A stretch of DNA of 64,000 nt from the NCBI GenBank assembly GCA_958298945.1, contig OY282610.1, forward strand, positions 39,625,667-39,689,666, given 5' to 3'. Below the pieces are notes generated by a model that had not been told where the DNA came from, ran no database searches, and saw nothing but the letters and a program-made list of their open reading frames with translations. Below, one piece after another: positions 46,378 to 58,589 of this stretch. Source of the stretch: Atherix ibis (lineage: Eukaryota; Arthropoda; Insecta; Diptera; Athericidae). The position numbers were made by a program, and so were the translations under genes. Every line of letters starts with the position of its first letter. The stretch's first letter is position 1.

Positions 46378-46811
46378 GGGGATTGTTCGGAATGAGGAAT
46401 ACAACTGACAGTCACTAGGCGTCGATAGGGTAGGAGAGGGGGAGGCTGTGACAATTCCTAGGACAGTCGAACGCTTCGACCAAGAATTCCAATTTCAACA
46501 ATAATTCCAACTCTGAACTATTAACATTTCTTGTTGTCGGATCGTCCCTCAAGCTATTTTGTCGGGGACTGTGATTGAACTTTGGCTGCACACTAAACAC
46601 GTAGGCGGGCAGGGGCAGTTCTGCTGGTATCCATTCAGTAATGTAGGGTGGGTGGTGACATTTGTCTTTATTGTTGTCCAAAATGAATGTTATTCAGTCT
46701 TATTCCTTGAATTTGCTTTCATGTCTCCAAAAAGTTCTTAGGTAATATTATGGGTTGATTACTGATTTTCGTATAGAAAATGATAATGCAAAGAAGGGAA
46801 AGAATTCGACA

Positions 46812-46832
46812 ATGGATGGATGGATGGATGGC
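46812..46832. repeat. (ATGG)n microsatellite
   Basis: Five ATGG tetramers. Confidence 0.9.
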
Positions 46833-47509
46833 AGAATGGGGATAGGAATATCAAAATGGATCAACAAAAATACTCCCAGAAATTAGGAAACGAAAAGTAA
46901 TAACAACAATTAAGGCAGTTAATAAAAGTTGCAGAATCAATTTTATTAATTCCTATCCGAAATTTAGAAACGAGAAATTGGACATTCGGAAATTTTGGGG
47001 ATTTTTCCATTTTCCTTTGCTCATTATCGCTTCTACATTTCCATTTGTGTCCGCATGGAATTTACACTTTATTACTTGAGGCCACAACTAACTACACCCG
47101 AAAATATTCCATTTTCTTTTCGATTTTGATCGTAAACTTTTTTTCTTCCTCAACACATTTTACCAAACAGAAAATAGTAACAATCAAACCAACCATACCC
47201 TGGCCCTTTCCAGAAAGTCGTAGTGAATTTTGTTTTCTTTTGAATAAATTAATTAAAATTTTTATTAATAATTTTCTGCCATTAAAATTTTTCCAATATT
47301 AACGAAAGTAAGTTTTTCTCGAACATTCGTTGACATTTCTAGCCTAACAATGATAATTATTGAAATTGTTTTAATAAAAAGAACTTAAATCGACAAAGTT
47401 TCTTAAACAGGACATGTTTTTTCCTGACGTAATGGATTCGTATTTTCTTAAAATGGGAAAAATAGAAATAATTAAACATAATCTCTTCTCTAAACGAAAA
47501 TTAAAAATT

Positions 47510-48440
47510 TTATATCCTAATTTTTCTGATTTATTTTTTCCGAATTTTTTTAATTTATTTTATCCGAATTTTTCGGATTGATTTTCTCAGAATTTTTTGA
47601 TTGATTTTGTCCGAATTTTTCTGATTTATTTTGTCCGAATTTTTCTAATTTATTTTGTTTGAATTTTTCTGATTGATTTTGTCCTAATTTTTCTAATTGA
47701 TTTTGTCCAAATTTTTCTGATTTACTTTCTCCGAACTTTTCTGATTGACTGACCGAATTTTTATAATTTATTTTGCCTGAACTTTTCTGATTGATTTTGT
47801 CCTAATTTTTCTAATTTATTTTGTCTGAATTTTTCTAATTGATTTTGTCCGAAGTTTTTCTGCCTGATTTTGTCCGAATTTTTGCTGATTTATTTTGCCC
47901 GACTTTTGCTGATTTATTTTGTCTGAATTTTTCTAATTCATTTTGTCCGATTTTTTTTTTGATTTATTTTGCCCGACTTTTGCTGATTTATTTTGCCCGA
48001 CTTTTGCTGATTTATTTTGTCTGAATTTTTCTAATTCATTTTGTCCGAATTTTTCTAATTTATTTAATTCGAATTTTTCTGATTTATTTTGCCTGAAGTT
48101 TTCCGCTTGATTTTGTCCTAATTTTTCTAATTGGTTTTGTCCGAATTTTTCTGATTGATTTGTCCAGAATTTTTCTGATTGATTTTGTCCAAATTTTTCT
48201 AATTTATTTTGACTGAATTTTTTTGATTAATTTTGTCCAAATTTTTCTAATTTATGTTGCCTTAATTTTTCTGACTGATTGAGCCCGAATTTTTCTTACT
48301 GATTTCGTTAGAATTTTTTCTAATTAATTTTGTCCGAATTTTCTTATTTATTTTATCCGAAATTTGTCTTATTCAATTTGTCCGAATTTTTCTTATATTT
48401 TGTCCGAATTTTTCTGATTTAAATCTGAATTTTTCATTTT
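47510..48440 (+). repeat. TTTTGTCCGAATTTTTCT minisatellite, unit 25-26 bp
   Basis: About 35 copies of gattgattttgtccgaattt, ttct with alternating variants (gtccg/gcctg/gtcta; ctgatt/ctaatt). A local double unit of about 56 bp (gcccgacttttgctgattta) is seen at 47880-48020. The word gtccgaattt is shared with the 50.5-52.2 kb array in the same orientation. Noncoding. Confidence 0.93.
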
Positions 48441-50459
48441 AGTTGCCAGCGTGTCCCAAAAATTTACAAAATTAAATCACCGAAATTTATTTTTTTGCTT
48501 TGTTCAAAATTCAAAAATTTACTTCTAAAATCCACTTTTTTCGTATAAAATCTTTTCAATATAAAATCAAATTTCAAATTGAAAAGTCTGAAATTTCAAA
48601 TTTATTTCTCTGAATTTGTATTTTTTTGAAGAAAAATCTGAAAATTTCCAGTAGAAAATTGTAATTTTCTTCTTCTCCGAATTCAAAAAATTTTCTAGCA
48701 TTTTTTCTTATTTACTTAGAAAATTTCAAGAATCTTTTTGTGTGGAAAAACTCAAATTTAAATTATTTCTGAAAAGTAAAATTAAATTTTCCAATTGATT
48801 CTTTTTGTCCGAAAATTGTGCAATATTTTTTTTTGTTGAAAATTAATTAATTTCCACATTTTCTTATGAATTAATTTCCCTTTAAAATGGATTTTTTTTT
48901 ATTGTATTATTTTAATCAATTATGAATATTAATAATAATAAAAGCAATTAGCCTCCACTCCAGTCGTCAGGGTCCTTAGCCGTTTTTCCCGCAGGCCACC
49001 ACTCAAAAATCCAACCAAAAATCCCCTAGAAAATTAAGGGAAACACTTTTAAATAAAATAAAAAACCACTTCAAAATTTCTCTTAAAAAATTTGAGAAAA
49101 AACACTTAAAATTTGTTCGTATTTTTACGATAAAATGTGAAGAACGTAATTTTACGATAAACTGTAAATTATGCATTTTTCTAAGTATTTTCCTTTCTTT
49201 ATATATTCTCCATTGATTTATAGGCGATTTTTTATTTGAAAAACAGACCTTCAGACGATGTTTTGACATCAAACAGACCTTCCGAATTTGTATCCTTCAA
49301 TTTTGCAAAGTACAGGTAAAAGGCGGTGAAAAAGAGCAAAGTGAAAAAAATTAAGAACAAAATATAAACTGTCGGAAAATTCTAAACCTTTTTTTCCCAC
49401 ATAGCCAGGCTATAAAAATTTTATGACGTACTCGAACAGCGCCCGTGCGTTCACTTGGCTTGGACAAAAATATGGTTTCGTATTTATTGAACGAGCAATC
49501 ATTATTTATTATTGAAAACGGACAGGAATTTGATTTAATATTTTTAAAAGCAAGAAAGGATAATAAATCTTAGAGTTAAATATAAACAAACAAACACGAC
49601 AGGATCCTAATACGTAGAATGAATGCTCTTTCGTGTTTCTGAGACCTCAAAATGGTACTTGAAAATAAATAGTTTAACATTTCATATGGAACTGAAATAT
49701 TAATGGTGCGTGCCACTAAAAACGAACTCTTCATGAAAATACACCAACAAACGTCAACTTGAGGTCATAAATTTGCATCCATCATCATTAATGTTAGTCC
49801 GACGATCAGACCATATTGATCGTTGGTTAAATTGTTAAGGGACTATTTCAGATTTTTATGACCATACTTTCGTTTTCATAGGAATTTTTAATTATAAAAA
49901 CAAATACGGACTAAATATTTGCGCTGGAATATGTTTAATGTGAAGAAGGGCACAATCGATTCCGAAGGTTTCTTAAAGGCGGTGGTCTTTTTGCTGTTTC
50001 AACTAGAATTTCTCATAACAACTGAAAAATAAAATTCAAATCAGACTTATTTCAACATTACCATTACTCACTGATAATTACACATGCTATTTGGACTGCA
50101 AAAAAATTCTCCGCAGATTTTGGGGCTCTGAAAATTTGCTGATAACACTCGACTCTTTTCCAACCGGAAATAGCGTTGAGTGTATTTTTTTGCGATTCTA
50201 TTCGCATGATTCACCCTATTCAGATTCTAGTCGAATCGGCAGAAATACTGCTAAAAGAATTAGTTAAGTTATCTGAAAATGTTGCGGAACTCCTTAAAGA
50301 AAATCCTAATTAAACTGCTATAAAAAAAAGGGGGGGGGGGGGCTCCTCGAGACGTCCTAATTAATTCCTAACCTAAAATGATTTCTAAAAAAAACTTTTA
50401 ATTAAATTGCTTTTACAAAAACTTATTAAATACTAAAAAAAAAAAGACTCTTACTGCTA
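48441..50459. other. AT-rich decay zone and unique island
   Basis: To about 48.9 kb the sequence keeps aaatttc/gaattt words. Then comes unique DNA with a small GC-richer patch at 49400-49460 (a tataaaaa element at 49411-49418 followed by ctcgaacagcgcccgtgcg) and a G13 run at 50330-50342. The minus frame at 49003-49272 is unrecognised. Confidence 0.5.
50330..50342 (+). repeat. G13 homopolymer
   Basis: Thirteen consecutive G directly after A8, unusual in DNA this AT-rich. Confidence 0.9.
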
Positions 50460-52195
50460 AACTTGTCCGAATTTCCAAGTCATTTGTCCGAATTTTAACA
50501 GATTTTTCGATATTTCCAACTGAGTTGTCCGAAACTTCAACCGATTTTCTACAATTTCGTGTTAAAGGTGCTTCCGTTACTGGACATTTTTTTCATTTTT
50601 CTACAATTTTCTTTTTTTAGTATTTAAAGAAAAACTAAAAATTCGATTTGTCCGAATTTTCGAATGATTTTGTCCGAAATCAAACTTCCAACTGATTTTT
50701 TACAATCAATAAAAAAGAAGAAAAAAACTAATTATTTTTTTTTTGGGGAAAAAAATTTTCTCCCCAAAACCTACGCTATCGTAAAATTTGGATCATCTTC
50801 CAAATTTCTCCAAGTTCGCAGCAAAGTTGTCCGAATTTTTCAATATATTTTTTTGCGAAACAATTAAATTTTCGAATGGGAATTTTTTGTTGTTGTCCGA
50901 ATCCAGGTTCCGTTGTGCATTTGGGTTCATCGGTTTGTCAAAATCAAAGGAAAAAACAAACAAAAATTCGAAAAAATTAAAAATTTCCCTGTCCGAATTT
51001 TAAATTTATTTCTCCGAATTTTCATTTTTTTAAAAGGGAAAAATTATATTTTTTATTAGAAAATTGGATTTTTTTTGGTCCGAGTTAAAATTTGTCTAGC
51101 ATTTGTGCGTGAATTATTTACCAAAATTCAATATTTTTCACGTAGAACCCATGCTCTCGTACAAACTCTTCCTCCGAATTTTCTCTGATCCATTTTCAAA
51201 TGAACTTCTCAAAATGAACTTGGCAACAGAGTTGCCCGAATTATGAACAAATTTGTTTTGTTTAAAAATTATTCGTCTTTTTTTCTGAAAACTTTTTTGT
51301 CTGAATCGACGGTCCGAAATTTCAACTGATTTGTCCGAATTTTCAACTGAGTTGTCCGAATTTTGAATTGAGTTGTCCGAATTTTGAACTCATTTGTCCG
51401 AATTTTCAACTGAGTTGTCTGAATTTTCAACGAATTTGTCCGAATGTTGCGCTAATTTTTTTTTACAAAAATGTTTCATCTTTTTTCCTGAAATGTGTTT
51501 TGTCCGAATTTTCAACTGAGGTGTTCTAATTTTCAACTGACTTGTCCGAATTTTGAGCTAATTTTTTTTACAAAATTTACTAATATTTCTTCCTGAAATG
51601 TGTTTTATCCGAATTTTGAACTGACTTGTCCGAATTTTCAACTGAGTTGTCCGAATTTATAAGTGATTTGTCCGGAGTTGTCTGAACTTTCAACTAACTT
51701 GTCCGAACTTTCAACTGACTGGTACGCATTTTGACGTGATTTGTGCGAATTTTCATCTGATTTGTCCGAATTTTCAACTGAGTTATCTGAATTTTGAACT
51801 GAGTTGTCCTAATTTTCAACTGAGTTGTCCTAATTTTCAACTGAGTTGTCCGAATTTTGAATTGAGTTTGTCGAATTTTGAACAGAGTTTTCCGAGTTTT
51901 CAACTGACTCGTCCGAATTTGTACTCATTTGCCCGAATTTTCAACTGATTTGTCCGAAATATTCGTTATTTGCCTGACCTCTCAAAGAATCTGTCCGAAT
52001 TTTCAGCTCATCAATATAAACTTTTAACCAATTCGTCCGAACTTTTCCCTGATCAGTCCACATTTCCAATTGATTTGTCCGAAATCCCAAACTTATCTAT
52101 CCTAATTTCCAATCATTTTGAACTGATCTATTTTAACGTACAACTGATCCGTCCGAAACTTTCCTCAACTTCTCCGAATTTCTAACAGAACTTTC
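50460..52195 (+). repeat. TTGTCCGAATTTTCAACTGA minisatellite, unit about 22 bp
   Basis: The core at about 51.30-51.95 kb has some 28 copies of gagttgtccgaattttcaac, tga with few changes. Edges (50.46-51.30 and 51.95-52.19 kb) are spaced out by unrelated AT-rich sequence. Small frames on both strands (51694-51903 -, 51736-51948 +) simply repeat a seven-residue pattern because 22 bp is close to 7 codons. Confidence 0.92.
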
Positions 52196-53859
52196 TGAAT
52201 TTACCTTACCAAAACTGCCGATGTCACCCACTAAAAATTTTCTTTGTTTGCAATTTCCGAACCCCCCCTTCCAATTTACTTCCTAGGAAATAACTTTCTT
52301 CCTTTTAAGAATAATTTCCTCCCTCCCTCTCACCCCGTCATCCTTGGAACCTTTCTCTTTTGTCACTTTATTTATTTATTTATTTTTTTCAACTCTTATT
52401 CGCAAGGGTATATCGATTTATTGGGATTATTTTCCTATTGTTTTGTTGTGGATATATTTTTAGATGGCAGCATTTTTTTTCCAATTTTCTCCATCGGCTA
52501 AGAAGGACCATTTCCATCCACCTGGCAATATGCTCAACAATCAATTTCAATTTATTCAAATTTCAATTTTATTCTTTCTTATTTTTTTTCCCCAATGTTT
52601 CGTTTCGATTGTGAATTGATTTAATCCTCCAAAGGGGAGGGCGGATAGGTAAGGATAAGAGAAAATCTATTTTTTGTGTTATTTTCATCGTCAATTCAAT
52701 TGACACTCTTTCACTGTCACATCCAGAACGGTTGCAAATAATTCCGAGCGTATATAAATAAATAAATGGGCTTGCGAACAACAAAATAAAAAAACTAGTT
52801 TCTCGGAACAATGACACTCTTAGTGGCAATGATAATATTTTACTCCATATTAACACCATCACGCCCACGCACAAGTGTAATCTTGTATCTTCGGTTTTTT
52901 TTTTTTTTTTTTTTTGTAATTACTTTTCAATAGAGCGAATATAGACTACAAGGTTGAACAGAGATTCGTTACTAAAGTGGAAGCAGAAAATAAGGGGTTG
53001 AATTTGGTGTCATTTGCGACACCGATTCGAGGAGATTTTCTCCTGTTTTCGTTGTTGGTGGTTCGTCAGTCCTTTCCGTTGAGGCATTGCAAAACTCTTG
53101 CGTGTTCAAACCGATCTAATTGCAGTATTTTGTCGGCTCTACAATGGCTTGCAGGAGGAAGGGTAAGCAGAGAGAAAAGAAGCCCCACCTAGGTGGTATT
53201 TGATAGCCGATTTTCCATCCCCCATTTCCCTTCCAATCTTCCAATCAGCCTTAAATTGTGGTTGAATTATTTTGCAAACTTTATGGCTGTATTGATAACG
53301 AAGACTCAAAAGTGACGGAATCGGTGTCAACTAAATGAAGCGTTCCGTTTGATGGCATTACACCATTTCCTCTAATAATGATCGCATTAGTATTTAAAAA
53401 AACAACTCAAATTAATACTGAAATAAATACGAAATAATAATAAGAAGGTAAAAAAAGGGACAGTAAAAAAGAAAGAATTGACAAAATCGTCTTTTATGCC
53501 ATATCAATTTACCTTTCCGCTTACCCTAGTTACGAGAAATTCCAATAAATTGTATTGTTGGAATTTCTACTCCCCAACTTTTCGCAGGGTAATGAGCGAA
53601 ACTAAATCTTTTCTTACATACTATGGCAGCCATTGCCCAGCCGTTGCCCATCCCCTGCCCATCTTTTATGCATAAACTAACTGTGGACTAATGCTCTTAT
53701 AACGACATACTTATTTTTTCTGTTCAATTTTTATTTTTCTGCAATTAAAACGATTCTCTGTGCATTGGACTGTTGAGGCAGAATTTCTCTGCAAACGTGA
53801 AAATAACTCATGACAAAGCCCACGACTGCGGGAGCAAAATTTCTAAACGAACTTCTTAC
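52196..53859. other. unique island, no supported gene
   Basis: Contains a TATATAAATA element at 52751-52760, T21 at 52895-52915, and a GC-richer stretch at 52960-53240 with a possible donor (gaagg|gtaagc near 53163). Overlapping frames on both strands match nothing I know. Confidence 0.45.
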
Positions 53860-53869
53860 TTTGGGGTGG

Positions 53870-55370
53870 CAAATATTTGCCACCAAAGATTTATGCTGTA
53901 AAAAAATTACTTGAAAAATTTTGCTATAAAAATTTTTACAACTAAAATAATCACGCTTGAAAAATGTTTGCTTTGTTCAAAAAAGAAAAAAATTCTGCTA
54001 CGAAAAAAATATTTCCTATAAAAAGTCACCCAAAAAATCTTCACTTGAAAATTGTTTGTGCTAAATATTTTCACTTGCGAATTTAACTGCTCGAAACAAC
54101 GTGTAAATTTCTTTAAAGTTTCAAATTTTCGCTGTTAAAAATCTTCCACGCTGGAAAAATCTTTTCCCAAATAAGTCACGTTTCCTGTTGTAAATTTTTG
54201 CTATAAAAATTTGTTCGTCCAAATTTTCTGCTCTCAAAAAACACTAAATTTAAATGCTAACAAATTTTGCCTAAAACATTTTGACTGCTATAAATTTTTT
54301 TGCAATAAAATTTTTACTGTAAACTATAAATTGCTATAATATTTTTTTGCAATAATAATGTTTACAGGAAAAACTTTTTAAAACAAGACAAAAGCACTTT
54401 AAAATTGTTTGCTGTAAAAAATTTTATTGCAAAAAATAATGTTTCTTGTTACTGTAAATTTTTCCTATAAAAAATTGCTTTAAAAAGAATTGGTTAAAAA
54501 ATGTTCTGCTATAAAATTTTGTTCGTCATTTTATTTGCATAATTTCTGCTGTAAACAAATTTTACTAAGAAAATTTTGCTCAAAATTCTTGACTTCAAAA
54601 ATATTTGCTATAAAAAAACTATTTAAAAATTTTTGTTGCAAAAGATTACGTTTCTTGTTACTGTAAATTTTTCCTATAAATTTTTTTTAAGGCAATGCTA
54701 AGAACTTTTGCCGTAATTATTTTCGTTGCAAACAAATATTCTGCTATAAAATTTTGTACATCATTTTGTTTGCTGTAAACAATTTTTACTTGCTATAAAT
54801 AATCTCTTAAAAAATTTGTGTTGTAAAAATTTTTGTTGCAAAAAATTACGTTTCTTGTTACCGTAAATTTTTCCTATAAAGATTTTTAAGGTAACGCTTA
54901 AAACTTTTGCTGTAAACATTTCAAAATTGCTTTTTTTTTGCTTCTATAAAATTTTGTTCGTCATTTTGTTTGCTGTAAACAATTTTTACTTAGAAAATTT
55001 TGCTCAAAATTCTTGACTTCGAAAATATTTGCTATAAAAAAACTATTAAAAAATTTTTGTTGCAAAAGATTACGTTTCTTCTTACTGTAAATTTTTGCTA
55101 AAAAAATTATTATGGTAATGCTCAGAACTTTTGCTGTAAATATTTTCGTTGGAAAAAAATATTCTGCTATAAATATTTGTTCATCATTTTGTTTGCTGTA
55201 AACAATTTTTACTTAGAAAATTTTGATACAAAAATCTTTATTTGTAGTAATAAAAAATCTTTTAAATAATATTTGCTTTAAAAAATATTTACTATAAAAA
55301 ATCTCTTAAAAAAAAGTTAATTTAAAAAAAACTACTTTTACGAAATTTTTGCTGTTAATTTTTTTAACCG
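53870..55370 (+). repeat. TTTGCTATAAAAATTTT array, unit about 200-224 bp
   Basis: The short words tttgctataaaa and gctgtaaatttt are set in a longer unit marked by gtttcttgttactgtaaatt at 54441, 54650, 54850 and 55074. A second landmark, ttgttcgtcattttgtttgc, sits between them. Steps are 209, 200 and 224 bp. The left part (53.87-54.4 kb) shows the words without the long period. Noncoding. Confidence 0.85.
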
Positions 55371-57225
55371 AACAACATATTATCTGGAGTACTCCAGGAG
55401 CCCTCCTCCCTCCTTCGAAAAATACATTCACAAAATATTACGTAGAAAAAAATAATCCTATAAATTTAATTTTGCTATAAATTTTTACTGCACAGTATTT
55501 GACTGTAAAAATCTTAAACCATTTTTATTTGAAAATATTTTTATTGAAGAAAAATTTATTTTGTGAGAAATTTGTTTGTGGACCTTTTTTGTTGAAATTT
55601 TTCATCGAGTTAAATTGACCTTTGCGATAATGAAGCCTGTTCGTTGGTAATTAGTAAGAATTTTAATGGATTTGTCACATTACGTGTGTGGTGTGGGCTG
55701 TATTTAATTTTTCGTCATATAGAAAAATTTTGAGGGCGGGAAAAAAGAGATACGAAAAAAGTTCCGAAACGAAAAGCTACATTCAAATTGAAATTTTCGG
55801 TAAGCTTAATTTTTTTCTACTCCCCCCCCCCCCCCCTCAGTAATTATCGACCGACTGTCTCACGAAACAACACAAAATTGTCATTTATCATATTTAATCG
55901 TGCTCAATTGTGAAGTTTTAATTTTAATTATTGACAAAGAGTGCATGTCGTTTTTTTTTTTAGGGGTAGAGGGTGGAGGGGGTATGTGTATAGGGCATTT
56001 GTGGGTGGACGAAATTGTTGATGATGATTCGTTTATTGTGCAGACGCGTCGATGCATCATGGACTGTTCACCGTCATTTTCGTTTAAAAAATGTTCTCTT
56101 CTTTATTGTTTGATATACGGTCGACCGACCCCCAAACCGCATTCGCCTGACAATTAGTGATCCAATAATAATTAGCCTGGCCGTCAATAGGAGTTAATGA
56201 AGTGCAAGATAATTAAATAGGAAGTTGCACCAATTACAGTTTTGTTGTTTATTTATTTATTGTAAAAAAAAACCAAAATGGATGAATTGAGAAAAAAATC
56301 CATCAATGGCACGCACTAAATTCCAAATTGCTGCTGCATACCACCCAGAACTGTGTCGGTTTTCGAAAGTTATTTGCTAACGGCTGGGTTATTTTGCGTT
56401 ACGCTGCGTCTCCGTCCGCCACTTTATGGGGCCCTCTCATATTCAGTTGGGATCTTGTGGAGACTCTGCTCTGATTTACAAACTCAACAATTGGGATGGC
56501 ATGCAGTAATTGTTCGCTTTGAACGCATTCAGGGCTCATCGTTGGGACCCACGCATACAAACAAAGCCGACCTAGAGTCTTGATAGAGAAATGAGGACCA
56601 ATCGTCTTTGTTGGGGGTGAGTGTCGTGCGGAGGAGACTATGCAATACATCATCAGCCTGGATAGTTATTGGCGTGTGTTGTGCTGGCGCGCTCGAGAAA
56701 ATTTCGCTTAGACTCTCGTGTTCGTATGGCTGCCCACACATTCATGCGATTAGGTCTCAGGTAGGCGAAAGATCTGGAAACATGTTTTTTCTACCACGTT
56801 TCACCATCGAATGCAATCAAATCAGATCGGAACGGTTCGGATCGGATCGAAATGAATCGTCTGAGCCGCCATTAACCGATGGGCTTACGGGCCCTCATGA
56901 CTCGCTGCTTTTAGCTGCTGACCTCAAAAGTATTCGATTATTGTTCGAGATCTATTCGAGTTCAAATTCCAACTAATCCAAAGTGACTTCCTCTCTTGGA
57001 TTGGCACAAAGTACGGTGGTGAGTTCGCAAATGTCAATATTTATCTGGGGGAAAAAAAATAGGTAAAAACCAAAGAGTTATCCAATTTGTACTGCGGAAA
57101 GTACAGTTACATAAAACACACTGAAAATTTTATGATTTCGATAAAAATTTTATATTTCATTATATTTCTTGGACTGTGCCATTATTTGTAAAAATATACA
57201 ATCATTCATTCGAATCGACCAAAAG
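55371..57225. other. unique island, no recognised gene
   Basis: Includes a C15 run (55822-55836) and a GC-richer island at about 55970-56160 and 56330-57010. Frames at 55900-56157 (+), 56353-56583 (+), 56529-56741 (-) and 56608-56976 (+) overlap one another. A possible donor tctcag|gtaggc lies near 56760, but no full exon is supported. Confidence 0.4.
55822..55836 (+). repeat. C15 homopolymer
   Basis: Fifteen consecutive C, with 3' tcag. On the minus strand this is a G15 run. Confidence 0.9.
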
Positions 57226-57229
57226 AAGA

Positions 57230-58310
57230 TAATTTACCAAAACATATTCAACAAAAATTTGAAACAAATTCAAAGAAATTCTCCGAAAATTTGAATTTTT
57301 TCTTCAAAAACTTATCAACAAAACGGAATAAATTGTAAAAAAAATGCCAAAAATTCAATACAATTTCCAAAATACGAAATTTTCAACAACTTTTTATTGG
57401 CACATCGGAATTGGAACAGAATTTTATAAATTTCTAAAAAACCAAACCAATTAATTCCAAAAATAAAACACAAAAAAATTTAATTTTGCGAAAAACGTTG
57501 GAATTTGAATATACTGTGAAAAAAAAAACAATAAAAATACTTAATCCAAGAAAGAATCATGAGAAATTAAATAAAATTTTACAAAAAAATCGCTGAAAAT
57601 TTATCACAGGAACATCGGAATTGGAACAAAATTTTATGAATTCCTAAACAAAAAAAATGTAAAAATTAATTTGCAAAAATGATCGCAAAACCACAATTCT
57701 TGTTTCAAAACTTATTCAAGGAACATCGGAATTATTGGAACCGAATCTTTTAAATTGTAAAAAAAAATCAATAAAAAACACTCGGTCCAAGAAAAGAATA
57801 ATGAAAAATAAAATAAATTCTCCGAAATTTTATCACAGTAACTTTGGAAACGGAACAGAGTTTTATGAATTTCTCCAAAAAAAAATTAGCTCTAAAAATA
57901 AAGTTCAAAATTAATCGCAAAACCACAATTTTTATATCAATACATATTGAAGGAACATCGGAATTGGAACATAATATTATAAATTGTAATAAAAAACCCA
58001 ATCGAAGCAACGTGAAAAATAAATCAAATTAAAAAAAAATTGTGATAAAATAAGAATTTTTTTACGACTTATCACAGGAACGCCTTAATTGGAACGGAAC
58101 AGAATAAATTGTAAAAAAAATCAATCCAATAAAATATCGTATCATGAAAAATTAAATGAAATTCAAAAAATTCTCCGAAAATTTATCACAGGAACATCGG
58201 AATCGGCCCCGACAATTATGCAAACTTCAAATATAAAAAAGGCAAATTCCATTCCGAAAATGAATCCGAAAGATTCCAATTCGGACCCCGAAAATCATAT
58301 AAAATAATTT
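57230..58310 (+). repeat. GGAACATCGGAATTGGAAC array, unit about 112-127 bp
   Basis: Unit landmarks are ttatcacaggaacatcggaa, ttggaacagaattttat, aaattgtaaaaaaaatcaat and gaaaaattaaataaaattc. The aacatcggaattggaac landmark or a variant occurs near 57402, 57607, 57718, 57838, 57950, 58077 and 58191, mostly about 112-127 bp apart (the first gap, of about 205 bp, spans two units). Noncoding. Confidence 0.9.
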
Positions 58311-58589
58311 TTAAGAAGAGTTTAACAAATTTTTAAAAGATCTCATCTTCGAATTTTTGCAATTTCCAACCTTCGAAAAATCCCTATAGCCGTACGTAAG
58401 CTTGAGTTTTTTTTCGAAATAAAATCCCTACCAAAGCCGTTAGGGTTGTTTTTCTTTTGTTTCTTGTTATTTTCTTATAATAATATTTAATTTTAAGGTA
58501 TTTTTGAAACTACATGAAAAATGACATTCAGAGTCATGTAGAGAACAATCAAAAAATACATTTTGTCTCTCAAAAATAAAAAATTGAAA
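58311..58589. other. short unique spacer between arrays
   Basis: AT-rich with a small patch of unique sequence (ccgtacgtaagcttg near 58390). Nothing supported. Confidence 0.6.

Larger units (their letters stand above)
44795..47509. other. long unique island, no recognised gene
   Basis: About 2.7 kb at clearly higher GC than the arrays, with several overlapping mixed-composition frames: 45896-46081 (+), 46104-46454 (-) and 46415-46681 (-). The second ends in a protein-like stretch (TTRIEDVIEWMARYGFAAMD) but crosses a (GT)n run earlier. It includes (GTT)n at 45552-45568, (GT)n at about 46359-46377 and (ATGG)n at about 46812-46832. It may hold exons or be regulatory or decayed transposon DNA; nothing is diagnostic. 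Confidence 0.4.

Noticed and set aside
49411..49418. TATAAAAA element followed by a GC-richer patch
   Set aside because: No initiator, leader or start codon follows in either direction, and such octamers are expected by chance at this AT content.
51694..51948. Regular heptad-like proteins on both strands (KIRTTQL / NFQLSCP)
   Set aside because: A 22-bp unit read in frame gives a seven-residue pattern; this is a minisatellite, not a coiled coil.
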